64,000 nt of DNA from Streptomyces sp. NRRL F-5135 (lineage in GTDB: Bacteria > Actinomycetota > Actinomycetes > Streptomycetales > Streptomycetaceae). The translations under genes were made by a program, and so were the position numbers. Every line of letters begins with the position of its first letter. Position 1 is the stretch's first letter. Shown piece after piece: positions 19,183-27,820 of this stretch. The stretch covers positions 1-64,000 of the forward strand of contig NZ_JOHR01000020.1 in NCBI RefSeq assembly GCF_000719775.1, written 5' to 3'. The notes beneath the pieces are model-generated. The model did not search any database and was not told the origin of the DNA. It saw only the letters and a list, made by a program, of their open reading frames with translations.

Positions 19183-21339
19183 GTGGGGCCCATTCCGACT
19201 CCGCGCGAGTCCCTTCACCGCCCGGCATCGCAGATGCCGTTACGCAGGGACGCGCGGTCCACCACCCGTACCAGTCTGCCCGGCAACCCGCTCGCCCCGT
19301 CCGCCGCCCGCCGGTTCACCCGCGCGGCACTCGCGGACTGGACCAGCCTCGGTTACCTGGCCACCTGCGCCTTCTGCCGCGAGGACGAGGAATGTTCCCC
19401 GGGGCGGCACAGCACCGACCTGCTCGCGGACGACGCGGTGCTGATCGTCGACGAACTCGTCACCAACGCCGTGGTGCACGCCGGAACCACCGTCGACGTG
19501 CTCTGCCGGCTCGACGCTCCCGCCGAGGACGCGACGGGGGCGGAGACCACGCCTGCCGCGGTGGTGGTCGAGGTGTCCGACCACCATCCCGCGCGCGCCA
19601 TACAGAACGACCCCCTCGAACCCCGGGCGGAGGAGCCGCCGTCGGGGATCGTGGAGCCCGAGTACGGCCGCGGACTGCAGTTGGTGGCCGCCCTCGCCGA
19701 GAGCTGGGGCATCACCTACCGCTCCGGCCTGAAGACCGTATGGGCCCGGCTGCCGCTCGAAGGCCGGGACGCGGGGACCGCTCCCGGCGCCGAGCCCGTC
19801 CTGCGCCGGGGGCTGCGCGCCGCGGAGATCCTGGCGCCCGCGCCCCGGCGCGCCGTGCGCGACGACCCGGAGTGGGTCGGACGAGGCGCGCTGTCCTTCC
19901 TCGCCGAGGCGTCGGAACTGCTCGCGGGCCAGCTCGACGAGGACCTGATCGCGGCGCTCGCCGGCCAGTTGCTGGTGCCCAGGCTGGCCGAGTGGTGCGC
20001 GGTCTGGCTGGACGGCGAGGGGGCGCAGGCGAGCGCGCCGCCCCGGCTCGCCCGGGTCTGGCACGCGGACGAGTCCCGGGTCGAATCCCTGCGCGCCGCG
20101 CTCGAGAAGGAACCGGTACGGCTGCCGGACCCGCCGAGGGGCGGTCCGGTGCGCGTGCCGTGGCCGTGGCCCGAGGGCGAGGGTGGGCACGGGCCCGAGG
20201 CCGAGGACGGCACGTACGCGGCCGGCGGCGCCTACGGAGGTGACGGCGACCGCGATGCGTACGGGGGCGATGACGAGGCGTACGGGAGCGACGGCGGCGC
20301 GTACGGCGGCCCGGGTGTCGCGCTCGCGTGCCGACTGGTCGTCGGCGGACGCGCCCTGGGGACGCTGCTGCTCGGCCGCCCCGGCCACCAGCGCGTCCCC
20401 GACGACGTGACCTCGCTCGTCGAGGACTTCGCGCGGCGCGTCGCGCTCGCCGTCGGCGCGGCCCGCCGCTACAGCCGGCAGGTCACCATCAGCCGGGTCC
20501 TCCAGCGCGGCCTGCTGCCCAGCCAGGTGGCGCGGATTCCCGGTGTCACCAGTTCCCTCGTGTACGAGCCGAGCGACGAGGGCCTGGCGGGCGGCGACTT
20601 CTACGACATCTTCCCGTGCCCGCCCGGCGACCGCTGGTGCTTCATGCTCGGCGACGTCCAGGGCAGCGGCCCGGAGGCGGCCGTCGTCACCGGCCTCGCC
20701 CGCCCCTGGCTCCGGCTGCTCGCCCGCGAGGGTTACCGGGTCGGCGCGGTCCTCGACCGCCTCAACCGGCTGCTCCTGGACGACGCCACCGAGGCGGCGG
20801 ACGCGGCGTCGCTGATGGTGGCCGCGGCGGCCGCCGCCAGCCCCGGCGCGCGCCCGGGGCCGAACGACGCCCCTGGCGCCCTCGCCGGTCGGCAGACCGG
20901 GCCCGACGGCGGGAGGCAGTCGCGTTTCCTGTCACTGCTGTACGGGGAGCTGAGACCGCTGCCGGGCGGGGACCGGGGCGTACGGTGCACCCTCGCCAGC
21001 GCCGGCCACCCGCTGCCCCTGCTCCTGCGGCCGGACGGCAGGGTCGTGCCCGCGGCGGAGCCGCAGGTGCTGCTGGGCGTGGTCGAGCACGTGGCGTACG
21101 AGAGCCACACCTTCCACCTGGAACGGGGCGACACGCTGCTCTGTGTCACCGACGGCGTCACCGAGCGCCGGTCCGGCGCCCGCCTGCTGGACGACGGCGA
21201 CGGGCTGGCGCGGGCGCTGGCCGGGTGCGTGGGGCTGACGGCGCAGGGGGTGGCGGACCGCATACGACGGGCCGTGCACGAGTTCGCGGACACGCCGCCG
21301 GGGGACGACCTGGCACTGCTGGTGTTCCAGGCGGAGTGA
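19183..21339 (+). CDS. SpoIIE-family PP2C phosphatase with HATPase (RsbW-like) and GAF-type sensor
   Basis: 718 aa from GTG 19183, with AGGAG 6 nt upstream (MGPIPTPRES). Near residue 62 there is a Cys cluster, CAFCREDEEC. Residues 40-190 form an anti-sigma-type HATPase with the N-box DELVTNAVVHAG near 89. A middle region (230-430) has a GAF-like sensor interrupted by an acidic Gly/Tyr/Asp-rich insertion. The C-terminal PP2C domain starts near 460 with GGDFYDIF and GDVQGSG. Such proteins switch partner anti-sigma or anti-anti-sigma factors by phosphorylation. No sigma factor or STAS gene is adjacent, so the partner is unknown. Confidence 0.85.
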   Translation: MGPIPTPRESLHRPASQMPLRRDARSTTRTSLPGNPLAPSAARRFTRAALADWTSLGYLATCAFCREDEECSPGRHSTDLLADDAVLIVDELVTNAVVHAGTTVDVLCRLDAPAEDATGAETTPAAVVVEVSDHHPARAIQNDPLEPRAEEPPSGIVEPEYGRGLQLVAALAESWGITYRSGLKTVWARLPLEGRDAGTAPGAEPVLRRGLRAAEILAPAPRRAVRDDPEWVGRGALSFLAEASELLAGQLDEDLIAALAGQLLVPRLAEWCAVWLDGEGAQASAPPRLARVWHADESRVESLRAALEKEPVRLPDPPRGGPVRVPWPWPEGEGGHGPEAEDGTYAAGGAYGGDGDRDAYGGDDEAYGSDGGAYGGPGVALACRLVVGGRALGTLLLGRPGHQRVPDDVTSLVEDFARRVALAVGAARRYSRQVTISRVLQRGLLPSQVARIPGVTSSLVYEPSDEGLAGGDFYDIFPCPPGDRWCFMLGDVQGSGPEAAVVTGLARPWLRLLAREGYRVGAVLDRLNRLLLDDATEAADAASLMVAAAAAASPGARPGPNDAPGALAGRQTGPDGGRQSRFLSLLYGELRPLPGGDRGVRCTLASAGHPLPLLLRPDGRVVPAAEPQVLLGVVEHVAYESHTFHLERGDTLLCVTDGVTERRSGARLLDDGDGLARALAGCVGLTAQGVADRIRRAVHEFADTPPGDDLALLVFQAE

Positions 21340-21386
21340 AGGCGCCGACGGCCGGGGAAGGGCCGCGGCCGTCGGGCGAGGCGGTC

Positions 21387-21440
21387 GAGGCGGGGGTGAA
21401 CGGGCCGGCGGGCGAGGCCGGCGAGGCGGGGGTGAACGGG
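21387..21440. repeat. 18-bp direct repeat upstream of hemW
   Basis: GAGGCGGGGGTGAACGGG occurs identically at 21387-21404 and 21423-21440, start-to-start 36 bp. The interval is itself GGCGAGG-rich. Function unknown. Confidence 0.6.
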
Positions 21441-21548
21441 GCTGCCACCCGCGTGCGGGCCGGCCACTCCCACGCGGGCCCGTCACCTGTGCACGGGCCC
21501 GCCACTGGTGTGCGAACCGCTTCCCCGCGCGTACGGGACACTGGGACC

Positions 21549-22781
21549 ATGCCTTCCGCACTGCCCGACGGCGAGCCCATGCCCGAGACCGGCGCGTTGC
21601 CCCGGTCCGCCCTGACGGGCGGGGCGGACCGGCCGCTCGGCTTCTACCTGCACGTTCCGTACTGCGCGACCCGCTGCGGCTACTGCGACTTCAACACCTA
21701 CACGGCGACCGAGCTGCGCGGTTCCGGCGGCGTGCTCGCCTCCCGCGACAACTACGCGCAGACCCTCGCCGACGAGATCCGGCTGGCCCGGAAGGTGCTC
21801 GGCGACGACCCGCGACGGGTCAGCACGGTCTTCGTCGGCGGCGGGACCCCGACGCTGCTGGCGGCCGAGGACCTCGTACGGATGCTGGACACGGTCCGGG
21901 ACGAGTTCGGGTTCGCGCACGACGCGGAGATCACCACCGAGGCCAATCCGGAATCGGTTGATCCGGCGTATCTGGAAGCGCTCAGGGCCGGGGGCTTCAA
22001 CCGGATCTCCTTCGGCATGCAGAGCGCGAAGCAGCACGTGCTCGAGATCCTGGACCGCACGCACACCCCCGGCCGCCCCGAGGCCTGCGTGGCGGAGGCA
22101 CGCGCGGCCGGGTTCGAGCACGTGAACCTCGACCTGATCTACGGCACACCGGGCGAGAGCGACACCGACTGGCGCCAGACGCTGGCGGCGGCGGTGGGCG
22201 CGGGCCCGGACCACATCTCGGCGTACGCGCTGATCGTCGAGGAGGGCACGGGGCTGGCGCGGCGGATCCGACGCGGCGAGGTGCCCATGACGGACGACGA
22301 CGAGCACGCGGACCGGTACCTGATCGCGGACGAGGTGCTCGCCGGGGCGGGCTACCACTGGTACGAGGTGTCCAACTGGGCCACCTCGGAGGCGGCCCGG
22401 TGCCTGCACAACGAGCTGTACTGGCGCGGCGCCGACTGGTGGGGCGCGGGCCCGGGAGCCCACAGCCACGTCGGCGGGGTCCGCTGGTGGAACGTCAAGC
22501 ACCCGGGCGCGTACGCGGCGGCCCTGGCGTCGGGACGTTCCCCGGGGGCGGGCCGGGAGATCCTCTCGGCGGAGGACCGGCGCATCGAACGCGTCCTCCT
22601 CGAACTGCGCCTGTCGGCCGGATGCGAGCTGTCCCTGCTGGCCCCGGCAGGGCTCGCGGCGGCGCGGCGCGCGGTTGGGGACGGGCTGCTGTCGGAGGGG
22701 GCGTTCGAGGACGGACGGGCGGTGCTGACGCTGCGGGGACGGCTGCTGGCGGACGCTGTCGTCAGGGACCTGGTGGATTGA
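21549..22781 (+). CDS. hemW: Radical SAM haem chaperone HemW (formerly called coproporphyrinogen III oxidase-like)
   Basis: 410 aa, starting MPSALPDGEP. The radical-SAM CxxxCxxC motif is CATRCGYC near 38, followed by the cofactor-binding VFVGGGTPTLL. The HemW-type HNxxYW motif is present as CLHNELYW. HemW binds haem and transfers it to respiratory enzymes; it lacks the features of true HemN oxidases. The -10-like GACACT (21537-21542) is 6 nt before the ATG without a Shine-Dalgarno, suggesting a leaderless mRNA. Confidence 0.93.
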   Translation: MPSALPDGEPMPETGALPRSALTGGADRPLGFYLHVPYCATRCGYCDFNTYTATELRGSGGVLASRDNYAQTLADEIRLARKVLGDDPRRVSTVFVGGGTPTLLAAEDLVRMLDTVRDEFGFAHDAEITTEANPESVDPAYLEALRAGGFNRISFGMQSAKQHVLEILDRTHTPGRPEACVAEARAAGFEHVNLDLIYGTPGESDTDWRQTLAAAVGAGPDHISAYALIVEEGTGLARRIRRGEVPMTDDDEHADRYLIADEVLAGAGYHWYEVSNWATSEAARCLHNELYWRGADWWGAGPGAHSHVGGVRWWNVKHPGAYAAALASGRSPGAGREILSAEDRRIERVLLELRLSAGCELSLLAPAGLAAARRAVGDGLLSEGAFEDGRAVLTLRGRLLADAVVRDLVD

Positions 22782-22884
22782 TCACTCGCCGGGGTGAACC
22801 TGAGCGAATTCGGGAGGGGGCCGCATAGCCTGGTGCTTAGTCTGCCGCTGACCAGACAGCGGCGGAAAGCGGAGGTTCACGGAG

Positions 22885-23472
22885 ATGACCGCTGTGGATG
22901 AGCGACCGATCACGCGCGCCGCCAAGACCTTCGAGGACCTGGATGTCCCCGAGGGTTTCAAAGCGGAACTCCTCAGGGGGGACATCGTGATGATGGCGGG
23001 GCCCGACCGGGTCCATAACCGGATCGTCCAGACGGTACAGGACCAGATTCCGCACGATCGCTGGGACAGGTTGCAGACCCAGGACATCGCCATCCCGAAT
23101 GAGGAGAGCGAACCACAGCCGGATCTCGTCGTCCTGGAGCGGGGCGCGGCGGAGGGCCCCGGACGGCTCATCCCCGCCCCGGCCGTCACTCTGGTGCTGG
23201 AGGTGGTCTCCAGGACCAGCGGCGACCGGGACTACGGCGAGAAGTGCTCGATGTACGCGGCGGGCCGGGTGCCCGCCTACCTGATCATCGACCCGATGGA
23301 GCAGCTCTGCATGCTGCTCACGGAGCCGGCCGGCGAGGGGGAGAACGCCGACTACCAGGTGGAGCGGATCACCAACTTCGGCGATTCCGTGCCCCTGGAC
23401 ATGCTCGGTATCAAGCTGGACACCTCGGAATTCGAGACGCTTCCGGCGGTCAGGCGGCGCCGCCGACGGTGA
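22885..23472 (+). CDS. Uma2 family (DUF820) restriction-endonuclease-fold protein
   Basis: 195 aa, ATG 22885 with CGGAG 5 nt upstream. It shows the family pattern: an early acidic region with ELLRGDIVMM, then PQPDLVVLE near 75 and VLEVVSRTSGDRDYGEKCSMYAAGRV near 110. These supply the D-ExK-like catalytic residues (D..E..K). Uma2 proteins are abundant in Streptomyces and cyanobacteria and their target is not established. The stop region overlaps the convergent DUF3097 gene by 23 bp. The tail ends in a run of arginines. Confidence 0.88.
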   Translation: MTAVDERPITRAAKTFEDLDVPEGFKAELLRGDIVMMAGPDRVHNRIVQTVQDQIPHDRWDRLQTQDIAIPNEESEPQPDLVVLERGAAEGPGRLIPAPAVTLVLEVVSRTSGDRDYGEKCSMYAAGRVPAYLIIDPMEQLCMLLTEPAGEGENADYQVERITNFGDSVPLDMLGIKLDTSEFETLPAVRRRRRR

Positions 23473-24277
23473 CGAAGTCGATCAGCTCCTCGACCCTGCC
23501 CAGCAGCGCCGGCTCCAGGTCCTTGTAGGAGCCGACCTTCGACAGGATGTGCTGCCAGGCCGCTCCCGTGTTCTCGGGCCAGCCCAGCGCCCGGCACACC
23601 CCCGTCTTCCAGTCCTGTCCTTTCGGCACCGTCGGCCACGCCCGGATGCCCACGGAGGACGGCTTCACCGCCTCCCACACGTCGATGTACGGGTGCCCCA
23701 GCACCAGGACGTCCGGGCCCGTCACCTCCGCCGCGATACGGGACTCCTTCGTACCCGGCACCAGGTGGTCGACCAGGACGCCCAGGCGTGCGTCCGGGGC
23801 CGGGCCGAAGTCGGCGACGAGGGACGGCAGGTCGTCGACGCCGCCCAGGTACTCCACGACCACGCCCTCGACGCGCAGGTCGTCGCCCCAGACCTTCTCG
23901 ACCAGTTCCGCGTCGTGCCGGCCCTCCACGTAGATGCGGCCCGCCCGTGCGACGCGCGCCCGGGCGCCCGGGACGGCGAGGGAACCGGAGGCCGTACGGG
24001 CCGGCCGGGCCGGACCGGCGCCCGCCGACGGCCGCACCAGCGTCACGACCTTGCCCTCCAGCAGGAAGCCGCGCGGTACGAGCGGGAAGACCCGGTGCTT
24101 GCCGAAGCGGTCCTCCAGGGTGACCGTCGGCCCCTCGGCGGTCTTCTCGCAGCGGATCACCGCACCGCAGAAGCCCGTCGACACCTCCTCGACCACCAGA
24201 TCGGGCTCGGCGGGCACCTCCGGCGCGGCGGCGGACTTCTTCCACGGGGGCGTCAGATCGGGGCTGTAGCTGCGCAT
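23450..24277 (-). CDS. DUF3097 family protein
   Basis: 275 aa from ATG at 24277 (MRSYSPDLTPPWKK). TATGGT (minus strand; plus-strand 24285-24290) is a -10 located 7 nt before this ATG, so the start is chosen here rather than the ATG four codons upstream, which lies inside the -10. Conserved actinobacterial family of unknown function. The middle part has a Toprim-like pattern: IYVEGRHDAELVEKVWGD near 115, GVLVDHLVPGTKE and VLVLGHPYIDVWEAV. A nucleic-acid role is therefore plausible but unproven. Convergent 23-bp overlap with the Uma2 gene. Confidence 0.85.
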   Translation of the reverse strand: MRSYSPDLTPPWKKSAAAPEVPAEPDLVVEEVSTGFCGAVIRCEKTAEGPTVTLEDRFGKHRVFPLVPRGFLLEGKVVTLVRPSAGAGPARPARTASGSLAVPGARARVARAGRIYVEGRHDAELVEKVWGDDLRVEGVVVEYLGGVDDLPSLVADFGPAPDARLGVLVDHLVPGTKESRIAAEVTGPDVLVLGHPYIDVWEAVKPSSVGIRAWPTVPKGQDWKTGVCRALGWPENTGAAWQHILSKVGSYKDLEPALLGRVEELIDFVTVGGAA

Positions 24278-24304
24278 GAGCACGACCATAAGGGGACGGG
24301 GGCG

Positions 24305-25048
24305 TCACCCGAGTCCGAACCTCCGCGCCAGTTCGTCCCGTTGCCGCCGTACGAACCCCGCGTCCACCACCGACCCGTGTCCCGGCACGTACACCGCCTC
24401 TTCACCGCCCAGTTCCAGCAACCGGTCCAGGGCCGCCGGCCAGTGGGACGGGATCGCGTCCCGGCCCGCCTGGGGGGTGCCCGACTCCTCCACCAGGTCG
24501 CCGCAGAAGACCACCTCCGGCTCGTCCGGGCCCGCCGCCGGAACCAGGAGCGCGAGATCGTGGGCGGTGTGTCCGGGGCCGACGTTCGCCAGCAGGACCT
24601 GACGGCCGCCCAGGTCCAGCGTCAGCTCTCCGGACACCGCGTGGCGCGGCAGGACCAGCAGGTCCACCGCCTCGGCGGCCCGCGCGGGGTCCAGGCCCTC
24701 CCGTACCGCGTCCTCGTACAGATCCGCCCGTCCCCGCCCGGCCGGTGCCAGCAGTTCCGCGACGCCCACCGCCCCGTAGACCTCGGCCCCCGAGAACGCC
24801 GCCGTGCCCAGTACGTGGTCGAAGTGAGGGTGGCTCAGTGCGATGTGTGTCACGTGTCTGCCGCCCAGCAGCCGCTGTGCCTGCGCCCGCAGTCCGGCGC
24901 CCTCGCCGAGCGCCGAGCCCGTGTCGTACAGCAGGGCCGCCCCGTTACCGGCCACCAGTCCGGTGGTGGCGTCCCAGCCCGGCAGCCGTAGGCGGCCGAC
25001 CGCCCGGGTCAGCCGTTCCCACCCGCACTCTTCCCAAGGGACGTTCAT
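24305..25048 (-). CDS. MBL-fold metallo-hydrolase
   Basis: 247 aa. The zinc motif HPHFDH lies near 73 and further metal ligands are HTAHD, CGDLVEESG and PGHGSVVDAGF. Substrate not identifiable; glyoxalase II-like or lactonase-like activity is possible. TAGCGT (minus strand; plus-strand 25055-25060) is 6 nt before the ATG at 25048 with no Shine-Dalgarno, so it looks leaderless. It is followed on the same strand by the DUF3097 gene 27 bp away, but that gene has its own -10. Confidence 0.88.
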   Translation of the reverse strand: MNVPWEECGWERLTRAVGRLRLPGWDATTGLVAGNGAALLYDTGSALGEGAGLRAQAQRLLGGRHVTHIALSHPHFDHVLGTAAFSGAEVYGAVGVAELLAPAGRGRADLYEDAVREGLDPARAAEAVDLLVLPRHAVSGELTLDLGGRQVLLANVGPGHTAHDLALLVPAAGPDEPEVVFCGDLVEESGTPQAGRDAIPSHWPAALDRLLELGGEEAVYVPGHGSVVDAGFVRRQRDELARRFGLG

Positions 25049-25184
25049 GCGAGGACGCTATCGGCTACGGCCGGTCCGATCACGGGACGGCATGCTCCGC
25101 GACCCACAGACCCCGACTGACAGCCCCCGACCCACAGGGCTCGGTGTGCGCACCCTCCCCCAGGGGACCGCCTCGCCGGGCGCC

Positions 25185-25215
25185 TTGCCAGCGCTGTACC
25201 CCACCGCCGTACACT
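25185..25215 (+). promoter_or_regulatory. hrcA-dnaJ2 promoter
   Basis: TTGCCA (25185-25190) and TACACT (25210-25215) are separated by 19 nt, slightly long for a housekeeping promoter. The predicted start near 25222 places the CIRCE element at about +7 to +34, as expected for HrcA repression. Confidence 0.55.
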
Positions 25216-25228
25216 GGCCGGGGGATCT

Positions 25229-25255
25229 CTGGCACTCTGGAGGAGCGAGTGCCAG
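25229..25255. promoter_or_regulatory. CIRCE operator (HrcA binding site)
   Basis: CTGGCACTC, 9-nt spacer, GAGTGCCAG: perfect 9-bp arms matching the CIRCE half-sites apart from the outer bases. It lies 110 nt before hrcA, showing autoregulation of the hrcA-dnaJ2 operon by the HrcA heat-shock repressor. Confidence 0.93.
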
Positions 25256-25364
25256 TCGGACCTCGCGCCGGGCCCGGTGAGCGATGAGCACCGGTGGCCG
25301 GCGGCCGGGCGCCCGGAAGCGGGGCGGCCGGGACCGGACGCGACGACAGCTGGAGGTGTGCGCC

Positions 25365-26381
25365 ATGCTCAGCGAACGCAGGCTCGAGGTGCTGCGCGCC
25401 ATCGTCCAGGACTATGTGGGCACCGAGGAACCCGTGGGTTCCAAGGCGCTCACGGAGCGGCACAACCTGGGTGTCTCGCCGGCCACCGTCCGCAACGACA
25501 TGGCGGTGCTGGAGGACGAGGGCTTCATCGCCCAGCCCCACACCAGTGCCGGGCGCATCCCGACCGACAAGGGCTACCGGCTCTTCGTGGACAAGCTGGC
25601 GGGGGTCAAGCCCCTGTCCCTGCCGGAGCGCCGGGCCATCCAGAACTTCATGGACGGCGCGGTCGACCTCGACGACGTCGTGGGCCGTACGGTACGGCTG
25701 CTCGCGCAGCTGACCAGGCAGGTCGCGGTCGTCCAGTACCCCTCGCTGACCCGCTCGACGGTGCGCCACGTGGAGCTGCTGGCACTGGCCCCCGCGCGGC
25801 TGATGCTGGTGCTGATCACGGACACCGGACGGGTCGAGCAGCGCATGATCGACTGCCCCGGACCTTTCGGGGAGACCTCGCTGGCGGACCTGCGGGCCCG
25901 GCTGAACAGCCGGGTGGTCGGGCGCCGCTTCACCGACGTCCCCCAGCTGGTGCAGGACCTGCCCGAATCCTTCGAGGTGGAGGACCGGGGCACGGTCACG
26001 ACGGTGCTCGCGACCCTGCTGGAGACCCTGGTCGAGGAGACCGAGGAGCGGCTGATGATCGGCGGCACCGCCAACATCACCCGCTTCGGGCACGACTTCC
26101 CGCTGACCATCCGGCCGGTGCTGGAGGCGCTGGAGGAACATGTCGTCCTGCTCAAGCTGCTCGGCGAGGCCAAGGACTCGGGCATGACCGTACGTATCGG
26201 GCACGAGAACGCCCATGAGGGCCTCAACTCCACGTCCGTCGTCGCGGTCGGCTACGGTTCGGGCGACGAGGCAGTCGCAAAACTCGGCGTGGTCGGACCG
26301 ACCCGCATGGACTACCCCGGAACGATGGGAGCGGTACGCGCAGTGGCACGTTACGTCGGACAGATCCTGGCGGAGTCGTAA
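25365..26381 (+). CDS. hrcA: Heat-inducible transcription repressor HrcA
   Basis: 338 aa from ATG 25365 ([18 protein letters not shown]) with TGGAGG 7 nt upstream; earlier in-frame ATG 25284 lies soon after CIRCE and lacks a good Shine-Dalgarno. The N-terminal winged helix includes [20 protein letters not shown] and [17 protein letters not shown]. The C-terminal domain contains GGTANITRF near 240. HrcA represses groEL/dnaJ-type operons until GroEL is titrated by heat. dnaJ2 begins at the very next base after the stop. Confidence 0.97.
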   Translation: MLSERRLEVLRAIVQDYVGTEEPVGSKALTERHNLGVSPATVRNDMAVLEDEGFIAQPHTSAGRIPTDKGYRLFVDKLAGVKPLSLPERRAIQNFMDGAVDLDDVVGRTVRLLAQLTRQVAVVQYPSLTRSTVRHVELLALAPARLMLVLITDTGRVEQRMIDCPGPFGETSLADLRARLNSRVVGRRFTDVPQLVQDLPESFEVEDRGTVTTVLATLLETLVEETEERLMIGGTANITRFGHDFPLTIRPVLEALEEHVVLLKLLGEAKDSGMTVRIGHENAHEGLNSTSVVAVGYGSGDEAVAKLGVVGPTRMDYPGTMGAVRAVARYVGQILAES

Positions 26382-27521
26382 GTGGCCACGGACTACTACG
26401 CCGTACTCGGCGTACGCCGCGACGCGTCCCAGGACGAGATCAAGAAGGCGTTCCGGCGGCTCGCCCGCGAGCTGCACCCGGACGTCAACCCCGATCCCAA
26501 GACGCAGGAGCGCTTCAAGGAGATCAACGCCGCCTACGAGGTCCTGTCGGACCCGCAGAAGAAGCAGGTCTACGACCTCGGCGGCGACCCGCTCTCCGGC
26601 AGCGGCGGCGGGGGCGGCGCGGGCGGCTTCGGAGCCGGCGGCTTCGGCAACTTCTCCGACATCATGGACGCCTTCTTCGGTACGGCGTCCCAGCGCGGCC
26701 CGCGCTCGCGCACCCGGCGCGGCCAGGACGCGATGATCCGGCTGGAGATCGACCTCAACGAGGCGGCCTTCGGCACGACCAAGGACATTCAGGTCGACAC
26801 GGCGGTGGTCTGCACCACCTGCTCCGGCGAGGGGGCCGCGCCCGGCACCTCGGCGCAGACGTGTGACATGTGCCGTGGCCGTGGTGAGGTCTCGCAGGTC
26901 ACCCGGTCCTTCCTGGGTCAGGTCATGACCTCGCGGCCGTGCCCGCAGTGCCAGGGCTTCGGTACGGTCGTGCCGACGCCGTGCCCGGAGTGCGCGGGCG
27001 ACGGCCGGATCCGTTCGCGCCGCACGCTCACGGTCAAGATCCCGGCCGGTGTCGACAACGGCACGCGCATCCAGCTCGCGGGCGAGGGCGAGGTCGGCCC
27101 GGGCGGCGGTCCCGCCGGTGACCTGTACGTCGAGATCCACGAGGTGTCGCACCCGGTCTTCCAGCGGCGCGGCGACGATCTGCACTGCACGGTGACCATT
27201 CCGATGACGGCGGCGGCGCTGGGCACGAAGTGCCCGCTGGAGACGCTGGACGGGGTGGAGGAGATCGACGTCCGGCCGGGCACGCAGTCGGGCCAGTCGA
27301 TCCCGCTGCACGGCCGCGGCATCACCCATCTGCGGGGCGGCGGCCGGGGCGACCTGATCGTGCACGTCGAGGTGATGACGCCGTCGAAGCTGGACCCGGA
27401 GCAGGAGAGGCTGCTGCGGGAGCTGGCGAAGCTGCGCGGCGAGGAACGGCCCACGGGGCAGTTCCAGCCCGGGCAGCAGGGGTTGTTCTCGCGTTTGAAG
27501 GACGCGTTCAACGGCCGGTAG
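26382..27521 (+). CDS. dnaJ2: Chaperone DnaJ (second copy type, HrcA-linked)
   Basis: 379 aa, GTG start immediately after the hrcA TAA (no gap), so translation is coupled. The J-domain has the HPD triad near 32-34, then a Gly/Phe-rich linker (residues 68-90). A four-repeat zinc domain follows: CTTCSGEG, CDMCRGRG, CPQCQGFG and CPECAGDG. The C-terminal substrate-binding domain ends QGLFSRLKDAFNGR. It delivers substrates to DnaK and stimulates ATP hydrolysis. The last 19 codons and the stop are duplicated downstream (27595-27654). Confidence 0.97.
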   Translation: MATDYYAVLGVRRDASQDEIKKAFRRLARELHPDVNPDPKTQERFKEINAAYEVLSDPQKKQVYDLGGDPLSGSGGGGGAGGFGAGGFGNFSDIMDAFFGTASQRGPRSRTRRGQDAMIRLEIDLNEAAFGTTKDIQVDTAVVCTTCSGEGAAPGTSAQTCDMCRGRGEVSQVTRSFLGQVMTSRPCPQCQGFGTVVPTPCPECAGDGRIRSRRTLTVKIPAGVDNGTRIQLAGEGEVGPGGGPAGDLYVEIHEVSHPVFQRRGDDLHCTVTIPMTAAALGTKCPLETLDGVEEIDVRPGTQSGQSIPLHGRGITHLRGGGRGDLIVHVEVMTPSKLDPEQERLLRELAKLRGEERPTGQFQPGQQGLFSRLKDAFNGR

Positions 27522-27654
27522 GTCCGGTGGCCCGGCGGCGCGGGGCTGGGTGTGCGGCCGGGGGTCCGGGGGTGGCCCCCCGGGTGGGCACAGTCAGCCC
27601 GGGCAGCAGGGGCTGTTCTCGCGTTTGAAGGACGCGTTCAACGGCCGGTAGGTC
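27465..27654 (+). repeat. 60-bp direct duplication of the dnaJ2 3' end
   Basis: 27465-27524 (last dnaJ2 codons, stop and 3 nt) recurs at 27595-27654 with one difference, T27483 versus C27613. That change is synonymous (TTG to CTG). Copies are 130 bp apart start-to-start. The 70 bp between them hold a CCGGGGG/CCCCCGG hairpin. The second copy has no gene in front of it. Confidence 0.9.
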
Positions 27655-27820
27655 TACGCCCGCTCTCCCCGCCCCCGTCCTATCGCCGGCCGTCCGTACC
27701 GCCCGGCGATACGGACGGGGCGGCACCGATCCACGCCCCCGCACACCACGTAAACCTTTGGCACAAGCCTGATACGAGTCCGGTTCGAAGCTGTCGCAAA
27801 AGACATGGCACGATGCACCC

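Noticed and set aside
27775..27800. tRNA-like GGTTCGAAGC near the nitronate monooxygenase gene
   Set aside because: No acceptor, D or anticodon arm can be drawn around it; it is part of the promoter region.
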